A DNA stretch of 44,370 nucleotides from Actinomycetota bacterium (GCA_018268455.1 JAFDWM010000013.1:1-44370), one strand, 5' to 3'. Counted from the first letter of the stretch, positions 34,077 through 42,640 are shown. The notes: generated by a model from the sequence alone, not told the origin. Program-made: numbers and translations.

Positions 34077-34826
34077 TTAGCCGGCGAGTGAGCCGACCCA
34101 GCCGTTGTTGCGCCAGTTCGGGCTGCTGTCCGTCGTGCTCGGGTAGTTGCCGGTTCCGCCGCAGAAGTTGCCGTTGTAGCTGCCGGAGCAGTTGTTCATC
34201 TGAACGCCGTTGAGGGTGTAGGTGTACGCGTGCGACACATACAGTTTGCCGCCGGGGACGACGCATTCCGTGCCGGTGATGGAGAACTGGTAATCGGGGC
34301 CCAGGTGGAAGACCTTGTTGCCGTCGATCATGCCCGACGTCACGGTGACCGGGGTCTTCTGCTTGGTCTCCCAGGCGTAGTAGGTCACGCCGCCCGGGCC
34401 GGTGCGCGTTCCATAGCCGGCGTTGTAGGCAAGCGTCGTCCACATCGACGTACCTGCGCCCTGAGTGACGGTGCCGGTCTGGAAGGGGAGCCAGTAGAGG
34501 TTGATGACGTCGCTGACGACGCTGTTCGTCGGCCACTGGTCGGCGCCAGGGAAGAGGACCCCGTGGTAGCCGAGATCCTCGTCGGAGTTGTCGATGCTCC
34601 AGGTGTATTTGTAGCCACGGTTCTGCCCGCTGCCGCAACTTTGCCTGGAGCCCCTCGTCGTTCCCCAGCTGGAGAACTGCTTGGGCACGGTCTGCGAGGC
34701 CGCGTAGGCCGGTGCGGCGACCGCGGCGACGAGCAACGGAGCCGACCAGGCTGCGCCCTTCATCACGGTGCGGCGCGAGATTCCAACTCGATCCCGGGCG
34801 CCGTGATCGTCGTTGATTTCGGTCAT
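34077..34826 (-). CDS. Tat-exported protein of unknown function
   Basis: 249 residues from the ATG at 34826; GGGGAG lies nine bases upstream, and a longer in-frame start at 34943 is less likely. Twin-arginine signal ISRRTVMKGAAWSAPLLVAA, with probable cleavage after AYA near residue 42. The mature part is rich in Gly, Ser, Thr, Asn, Trp and Tyr, with strand-like segments (YKYTWSIDNSD, VFHLGPDYQFSI, LYVSHAYTYTLNG) and four cysteines (SCGSG, ECVVPG, NCSGS, FCGG). The general look is a beta-rich secreted or surface protein. No known domain or anchor is seen. It shares its signal type with the two Tat substrates at 23070-25475. A long leader (about 125 bases) separates it from the predicted promoter. 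Confidence 0.85.
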   Translation of the reverse strand: MTEINDDHGARDRVGISRRTVMKGAAWSAPLLVAAVAAPAYAASQTVPKQFSSWGTTRGSRQSCGSGQNRGYKYTWSIDNSDEDLGYHGVLFPGADQWPTNSVVSDVINLYWLPFQTGTVTQGAGTSMWTTLAYNAGYGTRTGPGGVTYYAWETKQKTPVTVTSGMIDGNKVFHLGPDYQFSITGTECVVPGGKLYVSHAYTYTLNGVQMNNCSGSYNGNFCGGTGNYPSTTDSSPNWRNNGWVGSLAG

Positions 34827-34957
34827 AACAGTGAACTCCCCAGTACTCTTTCGCTGTAACACCACCGCAGCAGCATCGCGCCCCACCACGCAATACCGCC
34901 CCAGACGGCTTGATGTGTGATCCGTTCCGAAGACGACAGTCACGACACGGTCAGTCT

Positions 34958-34986
34958 ATCCTCAGACAGAGCCGCGCTCGTGTCAA
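34958..34986 (-). promoter_or_regulatory. Promoter for the reverse-strand Tat-substrate gene
   Basis: On the reverse strand a perfect -35 TTGACA (34986-34981) is followed, after exactly 17 bases, by GAGGAT (34963-34958), a weak -10. Start of transcription would fall near 34951. Confidence 0.5.
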
Positions 34987-35060
34987 TTCGACTTCGAGAT
35001 CCGCTCCGATCCGCTCCGTCCGGCCCGCCGTTCTCGTCGAGGACAGCGGCCTCCGTGCGG

Positions 35061-36161
35061 TCAGTGCGGCAGCCACTCCCGCACAGCATGATCGAACCGG
35101 GCGGTGTCGAAGCGCAGCACGCTGTCGGCGACGGCGGCACGGTCCAGCGCGGACGCACGGTCCAGCGCTGAGCGGAAATCGGCGCCGTCGAACGCGGCGA
35201 GATCCTCGATCAGCACGCCGCTGACACCGTCCTGCACCGACTCGGCGACACCTCCTGTCGTGCGGCCGATCACCGGGGTGCCGGTCGCCATCGCCTCGAC
35301 CGGCATGATGCCGAAGTCTTCGACCGCGGGAAAGACGTAGGCGATGCTGCGACGGTACAGCTCGCTGAGCAGCGCTCGGCCGGGGCTGTCCACGAGAACG
35401 AGCCGCACGCCGAGTTCCCGAGCCAGCGTGGTGAGCGCATCGCGTTCGGGCCCGCCTCCGGCCAGCACGACAGGCAGCGCCGAGGCCGCGCCGGCGCGTA
35501 TCACGACGTCGAGACGCTTGTAGGGCACGAAGCGCGAGGCCCCGAGGAGATACTCCGAGGGGAGCGCGTCGAGCACTGCGGAGTCGGCGGGGACGAGCGC
35601 TGCCGGGGCGCGTAGGCCGGCGACATCCACGGGAGGGTGGATGACGCCCGCGTCGACTCCCCAGTGCTCCCGGATCCGATCCCGCACGGCGGCGCTGTTG
35701 GCCATGACCGACGCAGCCTCCCCGGCGCGGGTGCGATCGATCGCACGCAGGGCGGGAGCGGCGGCCCGTACGATCACGCTGTTGCCGCGCTCATCGAGCT
35801 CGGGGTTCCAGATGTAGCGCGCCGGCGTGTGCACGTAGACGTGCTTGGGGGCCTCTCGTGCAGGGCCGGCGAAGCGCGCGTGGTGGGCGAACAGGTGCGA
35901 GCTGCACACGATCCACTCGGCGTCCTGCGCACCGAGATGACGCCAGGTCTGCGGCTGGAAGGGGAGGGCGAGTGCCTTCCTCCGCCGCAGCGGCGTGCGG
36001 GCGAGCCAGGTCTCGTGCACGCGTGCGGGATCGAAGCGTCCGGGTGCGTCGTTCCACAGCGCCTGGATCGGCGCGCCCGGGTACAGCGCGGCGAAGCGGT
36101 CGACGACGTTTTCGGCGCCGCCGAAGCGCTCGAGCCACTCGTGGACGATGATCCCCGTCAT
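35061..36161 (-). CDS. Family 4 glycosyltransferase
   Basis: 366 residues from the ATG at 36161; longer in-frame starts run into the upstream sugar transferase. IIVHEWLERFGGAENVVDRFA is the N-terminal GT4 block. CSSHLFAHHARF and YVHTPARYIWNPELDE are typical of mannosyltransferase-like relatives of WbaZ. LLGASRFVPYKRLDVVIRA is the linker, and FPAVEDFGIMPVEAMATGTPVIG the E-x7-E donor motif. It probably adds the second sugar after the initiating transferase encoded 23 bases upstream. The donor is likely a GDP- or UDP-hexose. Nothing but the next gene's leader lies between 34827 and 35060. Confidence 0.92.
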   Translation of the reverse strand: MTGIIVHEWLERFGGAENVVDRFAALYPGAPIQALWNDAPGRFDPARVHETWLARTPLRRRKALALPFQPQTWRHLGAQDAEWIVCSSHLFAHHARFAGPAREAPKHVYVHTPARYIWNPELDERGNSVIVRAAAPALRAIDRTRAGEAASVMANSAAVRDRIREHWGVDAGVIHPPVDVAGLRAPAALVPADSAVLDALPSEYLLGASRFVPYKRLDVVIRAGAASALPVVLAGGGPERDALTTLARELGVRLVLVDSPGRALLSELYRRSIAYVFPAVEDFGIMPVEAMATGTPVIGRTTGGVAESVQDGVSGVLIEDLAAFDGADFRSALDRASALDRAAVADSVLRFDTARFDHAVREWLPH

Positions 36162-36184
36162 ACTTGCCGCTGCGGCACCGGCCG

Positions 36185-37738
36185 TCAGTACGCGCCCTCG
36201 GGGGCGAGCACGGCACGCGCCGTGCGCCAGAGGATGATCAGGTCGCCGGCGGCCGACCAGTTCTCCACGTAGTAGAGGTCGAGCCGGATACTGTCCTCCC
36301 AGGACAGATCCGAACGGCCGCTCACCTGCCACAGGCCCGTGATGCCGGGCTTGACCAGGAAGCGGCGGCGCACGTGGTCCTCATAGCGCTCCACCTCGGT
36401 CACCAGCGGCGGCCGCGGACCGACCAGCGACATCTCGCCGCGCAGCACATTGACCAGCTGCGGGAGCTCGTCGATGCTGTACCTGCGCATCCAGCGACCG
36501 AACGGCGTGACGCGCGGATCATCCTTCATCTTGAACAGCATGCCGTTGCCGTCTGAGCGATCCAGGAGGCCCGCCAGACGCTCCTCTGCATCAACGGCCA
36601 TGGTGCGGAACTTCAGCATCGGGAAGGCACGACCGTCCAGTCCCACCCGCTCCTGGCGGAACAGCGCAGGACCGCCGTCCCGGCGCACCGTCAGCGCGAT
36701 GACGCAGAACAACGGGGAGAGCAGCAGCAGGCTCAGGCCGGATATCACGATGTCTGCAGCCCGCTTGGTCAGGAACTTCCCGCCCTCGAAAGTCGGGAAG
36801 TCCACATAGATGAGCGGCAGGCCGGCGACCGGGCGGGCGTGAATCCGCGGCCCCGCGATGTCGGTGAGCGCGGGCGCGACGATGAGATCTATCCTGCGTG
36901 CCTCGAGCTCCCAGCCGATCTCCCGCATCTGCTGCGGCGAGATCTTGTCGGAGCCGCAGAAGATCACCGTATCGGCGCCGATGTCGTCGAGTCGAGCGAT
37001 GGCATCGGAGAACCCGGCGATCACGGGGACCCCGGCGACGAGGTCGGTGCGGGTGCCGCTCTCGGTGATGGCGCCCACGATCCGGAGCCCGACGGAGGGG
37101 GCGCGGTGGATCTGGTCGGCGACGTGACTCAGTTGAGTGCGTTCCCCCATCAACAGCGCGCGCTGCACATGGGTGCCGCGTACTCGCTGCTGGTGGAGCC
37201 AGCTGCGCCATGCCCAGCGCCCCAGCAGCAGGAGGAGGAGGCCGAGGGGCAGGGCGACCAGCAGGTAGCCGCGGGCAATCGGGATCTTGAACGCGAACGC
37301 GATGATCGCGAAGGCTCCGAAGGTGCGGAAGGTTGCGGTGCCGACGCGCTTGTACTCGGTGGAGCCCTCGCCGATCACCTTGTGGTCGCGGGTGGCGGTG
37401 ATGCTGAGCATCGCCATCCAGGCGACCGCGATCACCGCGGCGATGATCGGGTAGCCGAGCGAGACGAACTCACTGGGCAGTGCCGTGTCAGTGTCTCCGA
37501 AGCGCAGCACCACGGCGGCGAACACGGCGATGATGACGGCCAGCGTGTCGGTGATGCGCAGGCGCCACGCGTACGACTGACGCCAGTCGCGCTTGCGTGG
37601 CGAACGCAAAGGGCCGCCTTCGATCGAGGCTGCGGCAGGGGTGGAACGGGTCGGCGGATGGGTCGCATGAGGAATCGACCGATAGCGACGTCCGGAACGA
37701 TGCGGTTCCGCGCCGGTACGCGCTCCATAGTTCACCAC
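36185..37738 (-). CDS. Initiating polyprenyl-phosphate sugar transferase (WbaP/CpsE-type)
   Basis: About 517 residues from GTG 37738, chosen because GGGGGAGG lies upstream; GTG 37735 and 37837 are alternatives. Four N-terminal membrane segments (TDTLAVIIAVFAAVVLRFG; IIAAVIAVAWMAMLSI; FGAFAIIAFAFKIPI; YLLVALPLGLLLLLLG) are followed by a Rossmann-like soluble domain. The catalytic Bac_transf domain is at the C-terminus: KRAADIVISGLSLLLLSPLF, FRQERVGLDGRAFPMLKFRTM, YSIDELPQLVNVL, and GPRPPL with KPGITGLWQVSGRS. It moves a sugar-1-phosphate from UDP-sugar to undecaprenyl phosphate, the first step of repeat-unit assembly. It forms a unit with the GT4 gene after it. Only one such enzyme is visible in the window, so it may also start the glycan of the large locus. 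Confidence 0.93.
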   Translation of the reverse strand: MVNYGARTGAEPHRSGRRYRSIPHATHPPTRSTPAAASIEGGPLRSPRKRDWRQSYAWRLRITDTLAVIIAVFAAVVLRFGDTDTALPSEFVSLGYPIIAAVIAVAWMAMLSITATRDHKVIGEGSTEYKRVGTATFRTFGAFAIIAFAFKIPIARGYLLVALPLGLLLLLLGRWAWRSWLHQQRVRGTHVQRALLMGERTQLSHVADQIHRAPSVGLRIVGAITESGTRTDLVAGVPVIAGFSDAIARLDDIGADTVIFCGSDKISPQQMREIGWELEARRIDLIVAPALTDIAGPRIHARPVAGLPLIYVDFPTFEGGKFLTKRAADIVISGLSLLLLSPLFCVIALTVRRDGGPALFRQERVGLDGRAFPMLKFRTMAVDAEERLAGLLDRSDGNGMLFKMKDDPRVTPFGRWMRRYSIDELPQLVNVLRGEMSLVGPRPPLVTEVERYEDHVRRRFLVKPGITGLWQVSGRSDLSWEDSIRLDLYYVENWSAAGDLIILWRTARAVLAPEGAY

Positions 37739-37872
37739 GCCTGCCAGACCTCCCCCAAGGCTCCTTCGCCTCGGGGACGAGATGAAGGCACTACTTGACG
37801 TGTCCCCAGCACGCCTGCGAGACAGTGCCGACGGCACGCTGAAGGTGCGCCCTCGGGAACGGACTCATCGTG

Positions 37873-37878
37873 ATCATA
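37873..37878 (-). promoter_or_regulatory. -10 box of a reverse-strand promoter
   Basis: TATGAT read on the reverse strand, within the 223-base gap before the sugar-transferase gene. No good -35 lies at 17 bases. The sequence GATCACG occurs on both sides of the box as a direct repeat and may bind a regulator. Confidence 0.4.
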
Positions 37879-37961
37879 ACAGGGCCGTGATCCGAAGTGC
37901 AGTCCACCCGACGCGCAGGACCCGGACCCGCGGCCGGAGGCGGTGACGCCGTCCGGCATCC

Positions 37962-38699
37962 TCAGAACCCTCGCCAGCGCGAGATCGGCCACAGCGTCGC
38001 GACGACGCGGCCCACGATCTGGTCGCGTCGCGCCCACCGGAAGCAGTCCGGCGCCGCGGCCCCGGGGGTGCGGCACCGGACGGCGCCGTCGGCGGAGTCG
38101 GAGCGGTGGTCGCCGAGCACGAGATAGGACTGTGCGGGCACCGTCACGGCGGGGAAGCAGCGCAGGGATCGCGGTGTGGTGGAGCAGTCCAGGGTCCCCG
38201 GCTGGAACGGAAGGTCCTGGTACACGTAGGGCTCGTCGACCGGTAGACCGTCGACGATGAGCCGGCCGTCGGCGGTGCAGCACTCCACCTTCTGCCCCGG
38301 CGTCGCCACGATCCGCTTCACGAGGGTGTGCGTGCCGGAGGGGCCGAAGCCGGTGACCTCGCCGAGCCAGCGCAGCGCCGCCTTCCACGGCGGGTCCTGC
38401 GGGGCAGGGGCGCCCCAGGACTCGTCCGCGTCGAACACCACGACGTCCCCGCGGCCCGGATCCGCCCAGTCGTAGGCGAGCCGGTTCACCAGCACGCGGT
38501 CGCCGATGTCCAGCGTCTGCTGCATCGATCCGGAAGGGACGACATACGGCTTCGCGATGAACGAGAGCACGAGGCCGGTGACCACGACCGCCAGCAGCAG
38601 CTGGAACCACACGCTCGAGGTGAATCGGCGAAGGCGCCGACGTGCCGGCGATCCCGGTCCGGCGGGGCTCGCCTGGGCATCAGCCGCGGGGCCGCTCAT
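37962..38699 (-). CDS. lepB: Signal peptidase I
   Basis: 245 residues. A cytoplasmic basic stretch is followed by one membrane segment (FQLLLAVVVTGLVLSFIA, about 32-49). The catalytic Ser58 lies in VPSGSMQQTL and the Lys128 general base in HTLVKRIVATPGQ. Family box LVLGDHRSDSADGAVRC is near the C-terminus. It cleaves signal peptides from secreted proteins at the outer face of the membrane. The start overlaps the phosphatase stop by four bases (ATGA). Several such genes are common in actinobacteria, so this may not be the only copy. It could process the Tat substrates encoded nearby, but that is inference. Confidence 0.95.
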   Translation of the reverse strand: MSGPAADAQASPAGPGSPARRRLRRFTSSVWFQLLLAVVVTGLVLSFIAKPYVVPSGSMQQTLDIGDRVLVNRLAYDWADPGRGDVVVFDADESWGAPAPQDPPWKAALRWLGEVTGFGPSGTHTLVKRIVATPGQKVECCTADGRLIVDGLPVDEPYVYQDLPFQPGTLDCSTTPRSLRCFPAVTVPAQSYLVLGDHRSDSADGAVRCRTPGAAAPDCFRWARRDQIVGRVVATLWPISRWRGF

Positions 38700-39469
38700 T
38701 CCGCCGCCCGGTGGAGCGCCGCCCGCACGACGCGTTCGACCTCCGCGAGGGCGGGATCCAGCTGCGCGGCCGAGGTCTCATAGGCGGCGAAGCCCAGGCC
38801 GTAGGGGTCGAGCACATCGTCGTCGTCGCTGATCGGGCCGCGCCGTGCCGAGATCGCCATGATGACCATGCCCAGTCGCGCCCGGGGGTCGTCGCCGCCC
38901 GTCGCCGCGAGCCGGCGGATCTCCGCATCGGGCAGCCCGTTCGCCGCACGGGCGAACTCCCGCACCGGGAAGATACGGTGCAGCTTGTTCGGCACGAGCT
39001 TGACGGCGAACCCACGCTGCTCCTGCGTCATGGTGAGCACGAGGTCGGACTCGAGCACCATCGGCTCGCGCAGGCGCCTGCCGCGGTGGGCGGCGGTGTC
39101 GGCGGGGCGAGCATGCCGGCTCAGGGCGACGGCCTGCGCTTCCTCCGGCATGCCGGCGCCGACCAGGGCGTGCGTGCCGGCGCTGTGCAACCGCACGCCG
39201 AACGCCTCGAGCCGTGCCCGCAGCAACACCTCGGCGAGCGGCGAGCGACAGATGTTGCCGGTGCACACGGTGAGAATCGTTGGCGCGCCCTGCGGCATCG
39301 GATCCGGGGCGATGACCGGTGCGCGATTGCGCACACGCTTCGGTGGCGGGGTGGCCGCGCGGGCCGATGAGGCGCGCTCGGCCTCGAGGGCGGCGCGCAA
39401 CTCGCGGCGTGTGCGTGGGCGAGTCGGCCCACCGGAGTCGCGCGTGCGGTCGCGCCCCTCTTCGCTCAT
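38696..39469 (-). CDS. Low-molecular-weight protein tyrosine phosphatase
   Basis: 257 residues, about 100 longer than a typical LMW-PTP. The extra part is a basic N-terminal extension of some 60 residues (Arg/Ala/Pro-rich) and a somewhat longer tail. The catalytic P-loop VCTGNICRS gives Cys69 and Arg75 (C-x5-R), and LDPYGLGF supplies the conserved Asp general acid. In bacteria such phosphatases (Wzb, PtpA types) control tyrosine kinases of surface-polysaccharide assembly and phosphoglycosyltransferases. The position directly ahead of signal peptidase and the initiating sugar transferase supports that role. No partner BY-kinase is visible in the window. Confidence 0.93.
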   Translation of the reverse strand: MSEEGRDRTRDSGGPTRPRTRRELRAALEAERASSARAATPPPKRVRNRAPVIAPDPMPQGAPTILTVCTGNICRSPLAEVLLRARLEAFGVRLHSAGTHALVGAGMPEEAQAVALSRHARPADTAAHRGRRLREPMVLESDLVLTMTQEQRGFAVKLVPNKLHRIFPVREFARAANGLPDAEIRRLAATGGDDPRARLGMVIMAISARRGPISDDDDVLDPYGLGFAAYETSAAQLDPALAEVERVVRAALHRAAE

Positions 39470-39514
39470 CGTTCCAGCCTAAACGCGGCCGACTGTCGCG
39501 GGGAGCGGGCTCCG

Positions 39515-40462
39515 CTACGCGTTGCTGTCGCGGGTGCGATCCTCGATGTAGCGCAGCAGCACGCCCTCGCGCAGCGCCCAGGGCGACACCTCGAGCTCGT
39601 CCACGCGCATGAGCGTCATGGCGGTGTGCAGCACGACGGCGGCCGCCACGATCTGGAAGGTGCGATCGGGCGTGATGCCGGGCAGCTCCTGCCTGGCCGA
39701 CGCGGGCAGGCGCGCGAGGCGCGGGATCCAGGATCCGAGAGACGTGCGCGGCAGCAGCATCCGCTCCGAGCCGGATCCCGACCAGCCCTGCGCCGGGTAC
39801 CCGACCAGGCGGGCGAGCGAGCGGATCGCCTTGGAGGATCCGACGACATGATCGGGGGCGGGGAGTGTCGAGAAGCGCGCGACGACCGGGGCGAAGACCT
39901 CGCGGGCGTGCTCGCGGAGGTGCTCCACGGCATCCTCGCCGGGCGGGTCGTCCGGCAGGAACATGATCGTCGAGCGTCCGGCGCCGAGCGGCACCGAGGA
40001 GGTGATGTCGGGGAGTTCCTCGGATCCGGCCGCCATCTCGAAGGATCCGCCGCCGATGTCGAACAGCAGGATCTGCCCGGCCGCCCAGCCGAACCAGCGG
40101 CGCACGGCGAGGAAGGTCAGGCGCGCCTCCGTGTCGCCGTCGAGCACCTGCAGCGGCTGGCCGAGCGCCTGTTCGAGTCGGGCGATGACTTCGGGGCCGT
40201 TCGCGGCCTCGCGCACGGCGCTGGTCGCGGTGGTCAGCAGCGCGTCGACCCGCTGCTGTTCGGCGGTGGTGCGGGCCTGTTGCACGGCGGCCTCGAGCGC
40301 CTGCACGCCCTCCTCGCTGATCGCGCCGGCGGGTGTGAGGAAGCGCATCAGCCGCACGATCGTGCGGTCGCTGGTGGTCGCGAGCGGCCGCCCGCCCGGA
40401 TGCACGTCGGCGGCGAGCAGGTGGACGGTGTTGGATCCGATGTCGAGGACTCCCAGACGCAC
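39515..40462 (-). CDS. Ppx/GppA-type exopolyphosphatase
   Basis: 315 residues from the GTG at 40462; the open frame beyond that is antisense to coaA. VRLGVLDIGSNTVHLL is the first phosphate-binding loop of the actin/Hsp70-like fold, and LLFDIGGGSFEMA the second. Family members hydrolyse polyphosphate or pppGpp. The length matches actinobacterial short Ppx proteins, which lack the C-terminal HD-like domain of E. coli Ppx. The final segment (VDELEVSPWALREGVLLRYI) is the usual end. It precedes the tyrosine phosphatase gene by 45 bases and probably starts the reverse transcription unit. Confidence 0.92.
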   Translation of the reverse strand: MRLGVLDIGSNTVHLLAADVHPGGRPLATTSDRTIVRLMRFLTPAGAISEEGVQALEAAVQQARTTAEQQRVDALLTTATSAVREAANGPEVIARLEQALGQPLQVLDGDTEARLTFLAVRRWFGWAAGQILLFDIGGGSFEMAAGSEELPDITSSVPLGAGRSTIMFLPDDPPGEDAVEHLREHAREVFAPVVARFSTLPAPDHVVGSSKAIRSLARLVGYPAQGWSGSGSERMLLPRTSLGSWIPRLARLPASARQELPGITPDRTFQIVAAAVVLHTAMTLMRVDELEVSPWALREGVLLRYIEDRTRDSNA

Positions 40463-40710
40463 AGCCGAAGAATACCGCCCGCCTGTGGCCGGGAGCCCGT
40501 GTGTCCACCCGTGACGGCGAGCCTGCATCCGCGTCCTTGACCGCGAGACTTCATCTGGGTGCCGAGACTGCGGCTTGTACGCGCAGTTTCGAGGCTCGGT
40601 TGCAGTCTCGCGGTCAGAATGGCGCCCGGGGGACGCAAGGGGGGACGCCGGGCGGATCCGGGGGCGGATCCGCGGGCGGGAGGCATGCGAGCGGGCGGAT
40701 CCCGCGCCGT

Positions 40711-40716
40711 TACGAT
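40711..40716 (+). promoter_or_regulatory. -10 box placing a leaderless start at coaA
   Basis: TACGAT (40711-40716) ends seven bases before the GTG at 40724. A transcript starting at that distance would begin at or next to the GTG. The in-frame ATG at 40715 would lie inside the -10 box. No good -35 or Shine-Dalgarno sequence is seen. Confidence 0.5.
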
Positions 40717-40723
40717 GGACCGC

Positions 40724-41665
40724 GTGAGTTCCGACCTCCTCGCTCCGCTGTCGCAGTACCGCCGCATCGACCGCGCGGACTGGGCGCGCCTGGCCGCCGG
40801 CATCGACCAGCCGCTGAGCGACACCGAGGTCGTCGAGGTGCGCGGCATCGGCGACAGGCTCGATCCGGCCGAGGTGCAGGAGGTGTATCTGCCGCTCAGC
40901 CGCCTGCTGAGCCTGTATGCCACCAGCACGAAGAGGCTCGGCGAGGCGACCAGCCAGTTCCTCGGCGAAGACGACGACACGACCCCGTTCGTGGTGGGCG
41001 TGGCCGGATCCGTCGCCGTCGGAAAATCGACCATCGCGCGTCTGCTGCGCGAGCTGATGAGCCGCTGGCCGGGGACTCCTCGCGTCGAGCTCGTCACCAC
41101 CGACGGGTTCCTGTACCCCAACGCCGAGCTCGAGCGCCGCGGGATCATGGACCGCAAGGGCTTCCCGGAGTCGTACGACCGGCGCGCATTGATCGAGTTC
41201 CTCACCAAGGTCAAGAGCGGCGCCGACGAGGTGCGGGCTCCGTTCTACTCGCACATCCGGTACGACATCGTGCCCGACGCGCACGTCGTGGTGCGCCGTC
41301 CGGACGTCGTCATCGTCGAGGGCCTGAACGTGCTGGCGCCGCCGCCCGCGCCGAACGACGTGGCGGTGAGCGACCTGTTCGACTTCTCTATCTACGTCGA
41401 CGCCGAGCTCGACCACATCGCGCAGTGGTACGTCGACCGATTCCTGGCGCTTCGGCAGGGCGCGTTCTCCAATCCGTCGTCGTACTTCAACGTCTTCGCG
41501 CACCTCACCGACGAGGAGGCCGTCACCACGGCCATGGGGTACTGGAACGAGATCAACCTGCCGAACCTCATCGAGAACGTGATGCCCACCAAGCACCGCG
41601 CCATGCTCGTGCTGAACAAGGGCGCGTCCCACGCCGTGGAGTCGGTGCTGCTGCGAAAGCTCTGA
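40724..41665 (+). CDS. coaA: Type I pantothenate kinase
   Basis: 313 residues from GTG 40724 (316 if ATG 40715 is used). It phosphorylates pantothenate with ATP, the first and controlling step of coenzyme A synthesis. The P-loop GSVAVGKS spans residues 95-102. TTDGFLYPN, RKGFPESYDRRALIEFL, YSHIRYDIVPDA, VIVEGLNVL and the C-terminal NLPNLIENVMPTKHRAMLVL are all characteristic of prokaryotic type I CoaA. The protein begins SSDLLAPLSQYRRIDRADWARL, the normal actinobacterial N-terminus. It is divergent from the Ppx gene, with 261 bases between. A long stretch without genes follows. Confidence 0.96.
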   Translation: MSSDLLAPLSQYRRIDRADWARLAAGIDQPLSDTEVVEVRGIGDRLDPAEVQEVYLPLSRLLSLYATSTKRLGEATSQFLGEDDDTTPFVVGVAGSVAVGKSTIARLLRELMSRWPGTPRVELVTTDGFLYPNAELERRGIMDRKGFPESYDRRALIEFLTKVKSGADEVRAPFYSHIRYDIVPDAHVVVRRPDVVIVEGLNVLAPPPAPNDVAVSDLFDFSIYVDAELDHIAQWYVDRFLALRQGAFSNPSSYFNVFAHLTDEEAVTTAMGYWNEINLPNLIENVMPTKHRAMLVLNKGASHAVESVLLRKL

Positions 41666-41791
41666 CCCGCGGATCCGCGTGCGGTCGCGCGGCCGGCCGT
41701 GCGGGCGGGCCCGCATCGGCGCATGCCGCGGTCACGGGCCTGTGGGCGGATCCGGGCCGGCCGGCGTCGGTGCGCTGGCCCCGCGGATTCC

Positions 41792-42632
41792 GCGGTCTTC
41801 TCCTTTGTCCGCGCCGTCCTCTCTGTCTACGCCTGGCGCCTCTTGCCCGTTATGCGGTGGGTAATGGGCATCTGACGTCAGGGGAGCGGAGGTGGAGGGC
41901 GTCTGGGGTCAGGGGAGCGCTGGGGATCCGGATCCGCCGTGTGCTGCGGTCTTCTCCGTCGTTCGCGCGGGCTTTCCTTCGTCCGGGCGGTCTGCTCCTT
42001 CGTTCGGGCGGGCTTCTCCTTCGTTCGCCTGGCGCCTCTTGCCCGTTTTGCGGTGGGTAATGGGCGTCTGAGGTCAGGGGAGCGCCCGGGACGGGCGTCT
42101 GGGGTCAGGGGAGCGCCCGGGACGGGCGTCTGGGGTCAGGGGAGCGCCCGGGATGGGCGTCTGGGGTCAGGGGAGTGCTGGGGATCCGGATCCGCTGTGT
42201 GCCGCGGTCTTCTCCGTCGTTCGCGGGGGCTTCTCCCTTGTTCGCCTGGCGCCTCTTGCCCGTTTTGCGGGGGGTAATGGGCATCTGAGGTCAGGGAGCG
42301 CCGGGGATGGGCGTCTGGGGTCAGGGGAGCCCGAGGGGATCCGGATCCGCAGCGTGTCGTGGTCTTCTCCAGTTGTTCGCCTGACGCCTTTCGCCCCTTA
42401 TTCGGGGCTGGATGGGCATCTGGGGTCTGGGGAGTGCTGGCGATGGGCGTCTGGGGTCAGGTGAGCAGAGATGGATGGGCAGACGGGCATCTGGAGTCAG
42501 GGGAGTGCCGGGGATGGACATCAGGAGCCAGGGGAGCGGCGGTGGAGAGGCCGGTGGCTTCAGGGGAGCGTCAGGGGAGCGGCGGTGGAGGGGCAGGTGG
42601 CGTCAGGGGAGCGCCATGGGATCCCGATCACG
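41792..42632. repeat. Nested G-rich repeat region without genes
   Basis: Fills most of the 1066 bases (41666-42731) between coaA and the MauE-like gene. Modules start at GCGGTCTTCTCC at 41792, 41946 and 42204, and at a variant at 42359. The first three contain CTGGCGCCTCTTGCCCGTT (about 41832, 42029 and 42246), then one to four G-rich 31-base units, and close with GGGGATCCGGATCCGC (41922, 42180, 42335). Modules one and three are 154 and 155 bases. Module two is 258 because it has extra 31-base units and an extra CT-rich segment. The fourth is degenerate and ends in loose copies of GTCAGGGGAGCG. Open frames across it are short, repetitive and change with the repeats. From 41666 to 41791 I see nothing else. 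Confidence 0.9.
42062..42185 (+). repeat. Four tandem 31-bp G-rich units
   Basis: Units begin at 42062, 42093, 42124 and 42155 with exact 31-base spacing and only a few substitutions, mainly at the end of the fourth. Each reads GGGCGTCTGGGGTCAGGGGA then GCGCCCGGGAC. G runs are separated by 5, 3 and 7 bases, which fits the common G-quadruplex pattern. Further units with 30-31 base spacing begin at 41866, 41897, 42279, 42309, 42414, 42445, 42485 and 42516. Confidence 0.95.
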
Positions 42633-42640
42633 ATCCGTCC

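Noticed and set aside
33862-34826. A complete ribosomal-peptide (RiPP) cluster with the 51-residue peptide as precursor
   Set aside because: No radical-SAM, cyclase, YcaO, lanthipeptide or protease gene lies nearby; kept only as an open question.
42062-42185. Evenly spaced repeats that could suggest a CRISPR array
   Set aside because: The 31-base units are directly adjacent with no unique spacers, and no cas genes are present.
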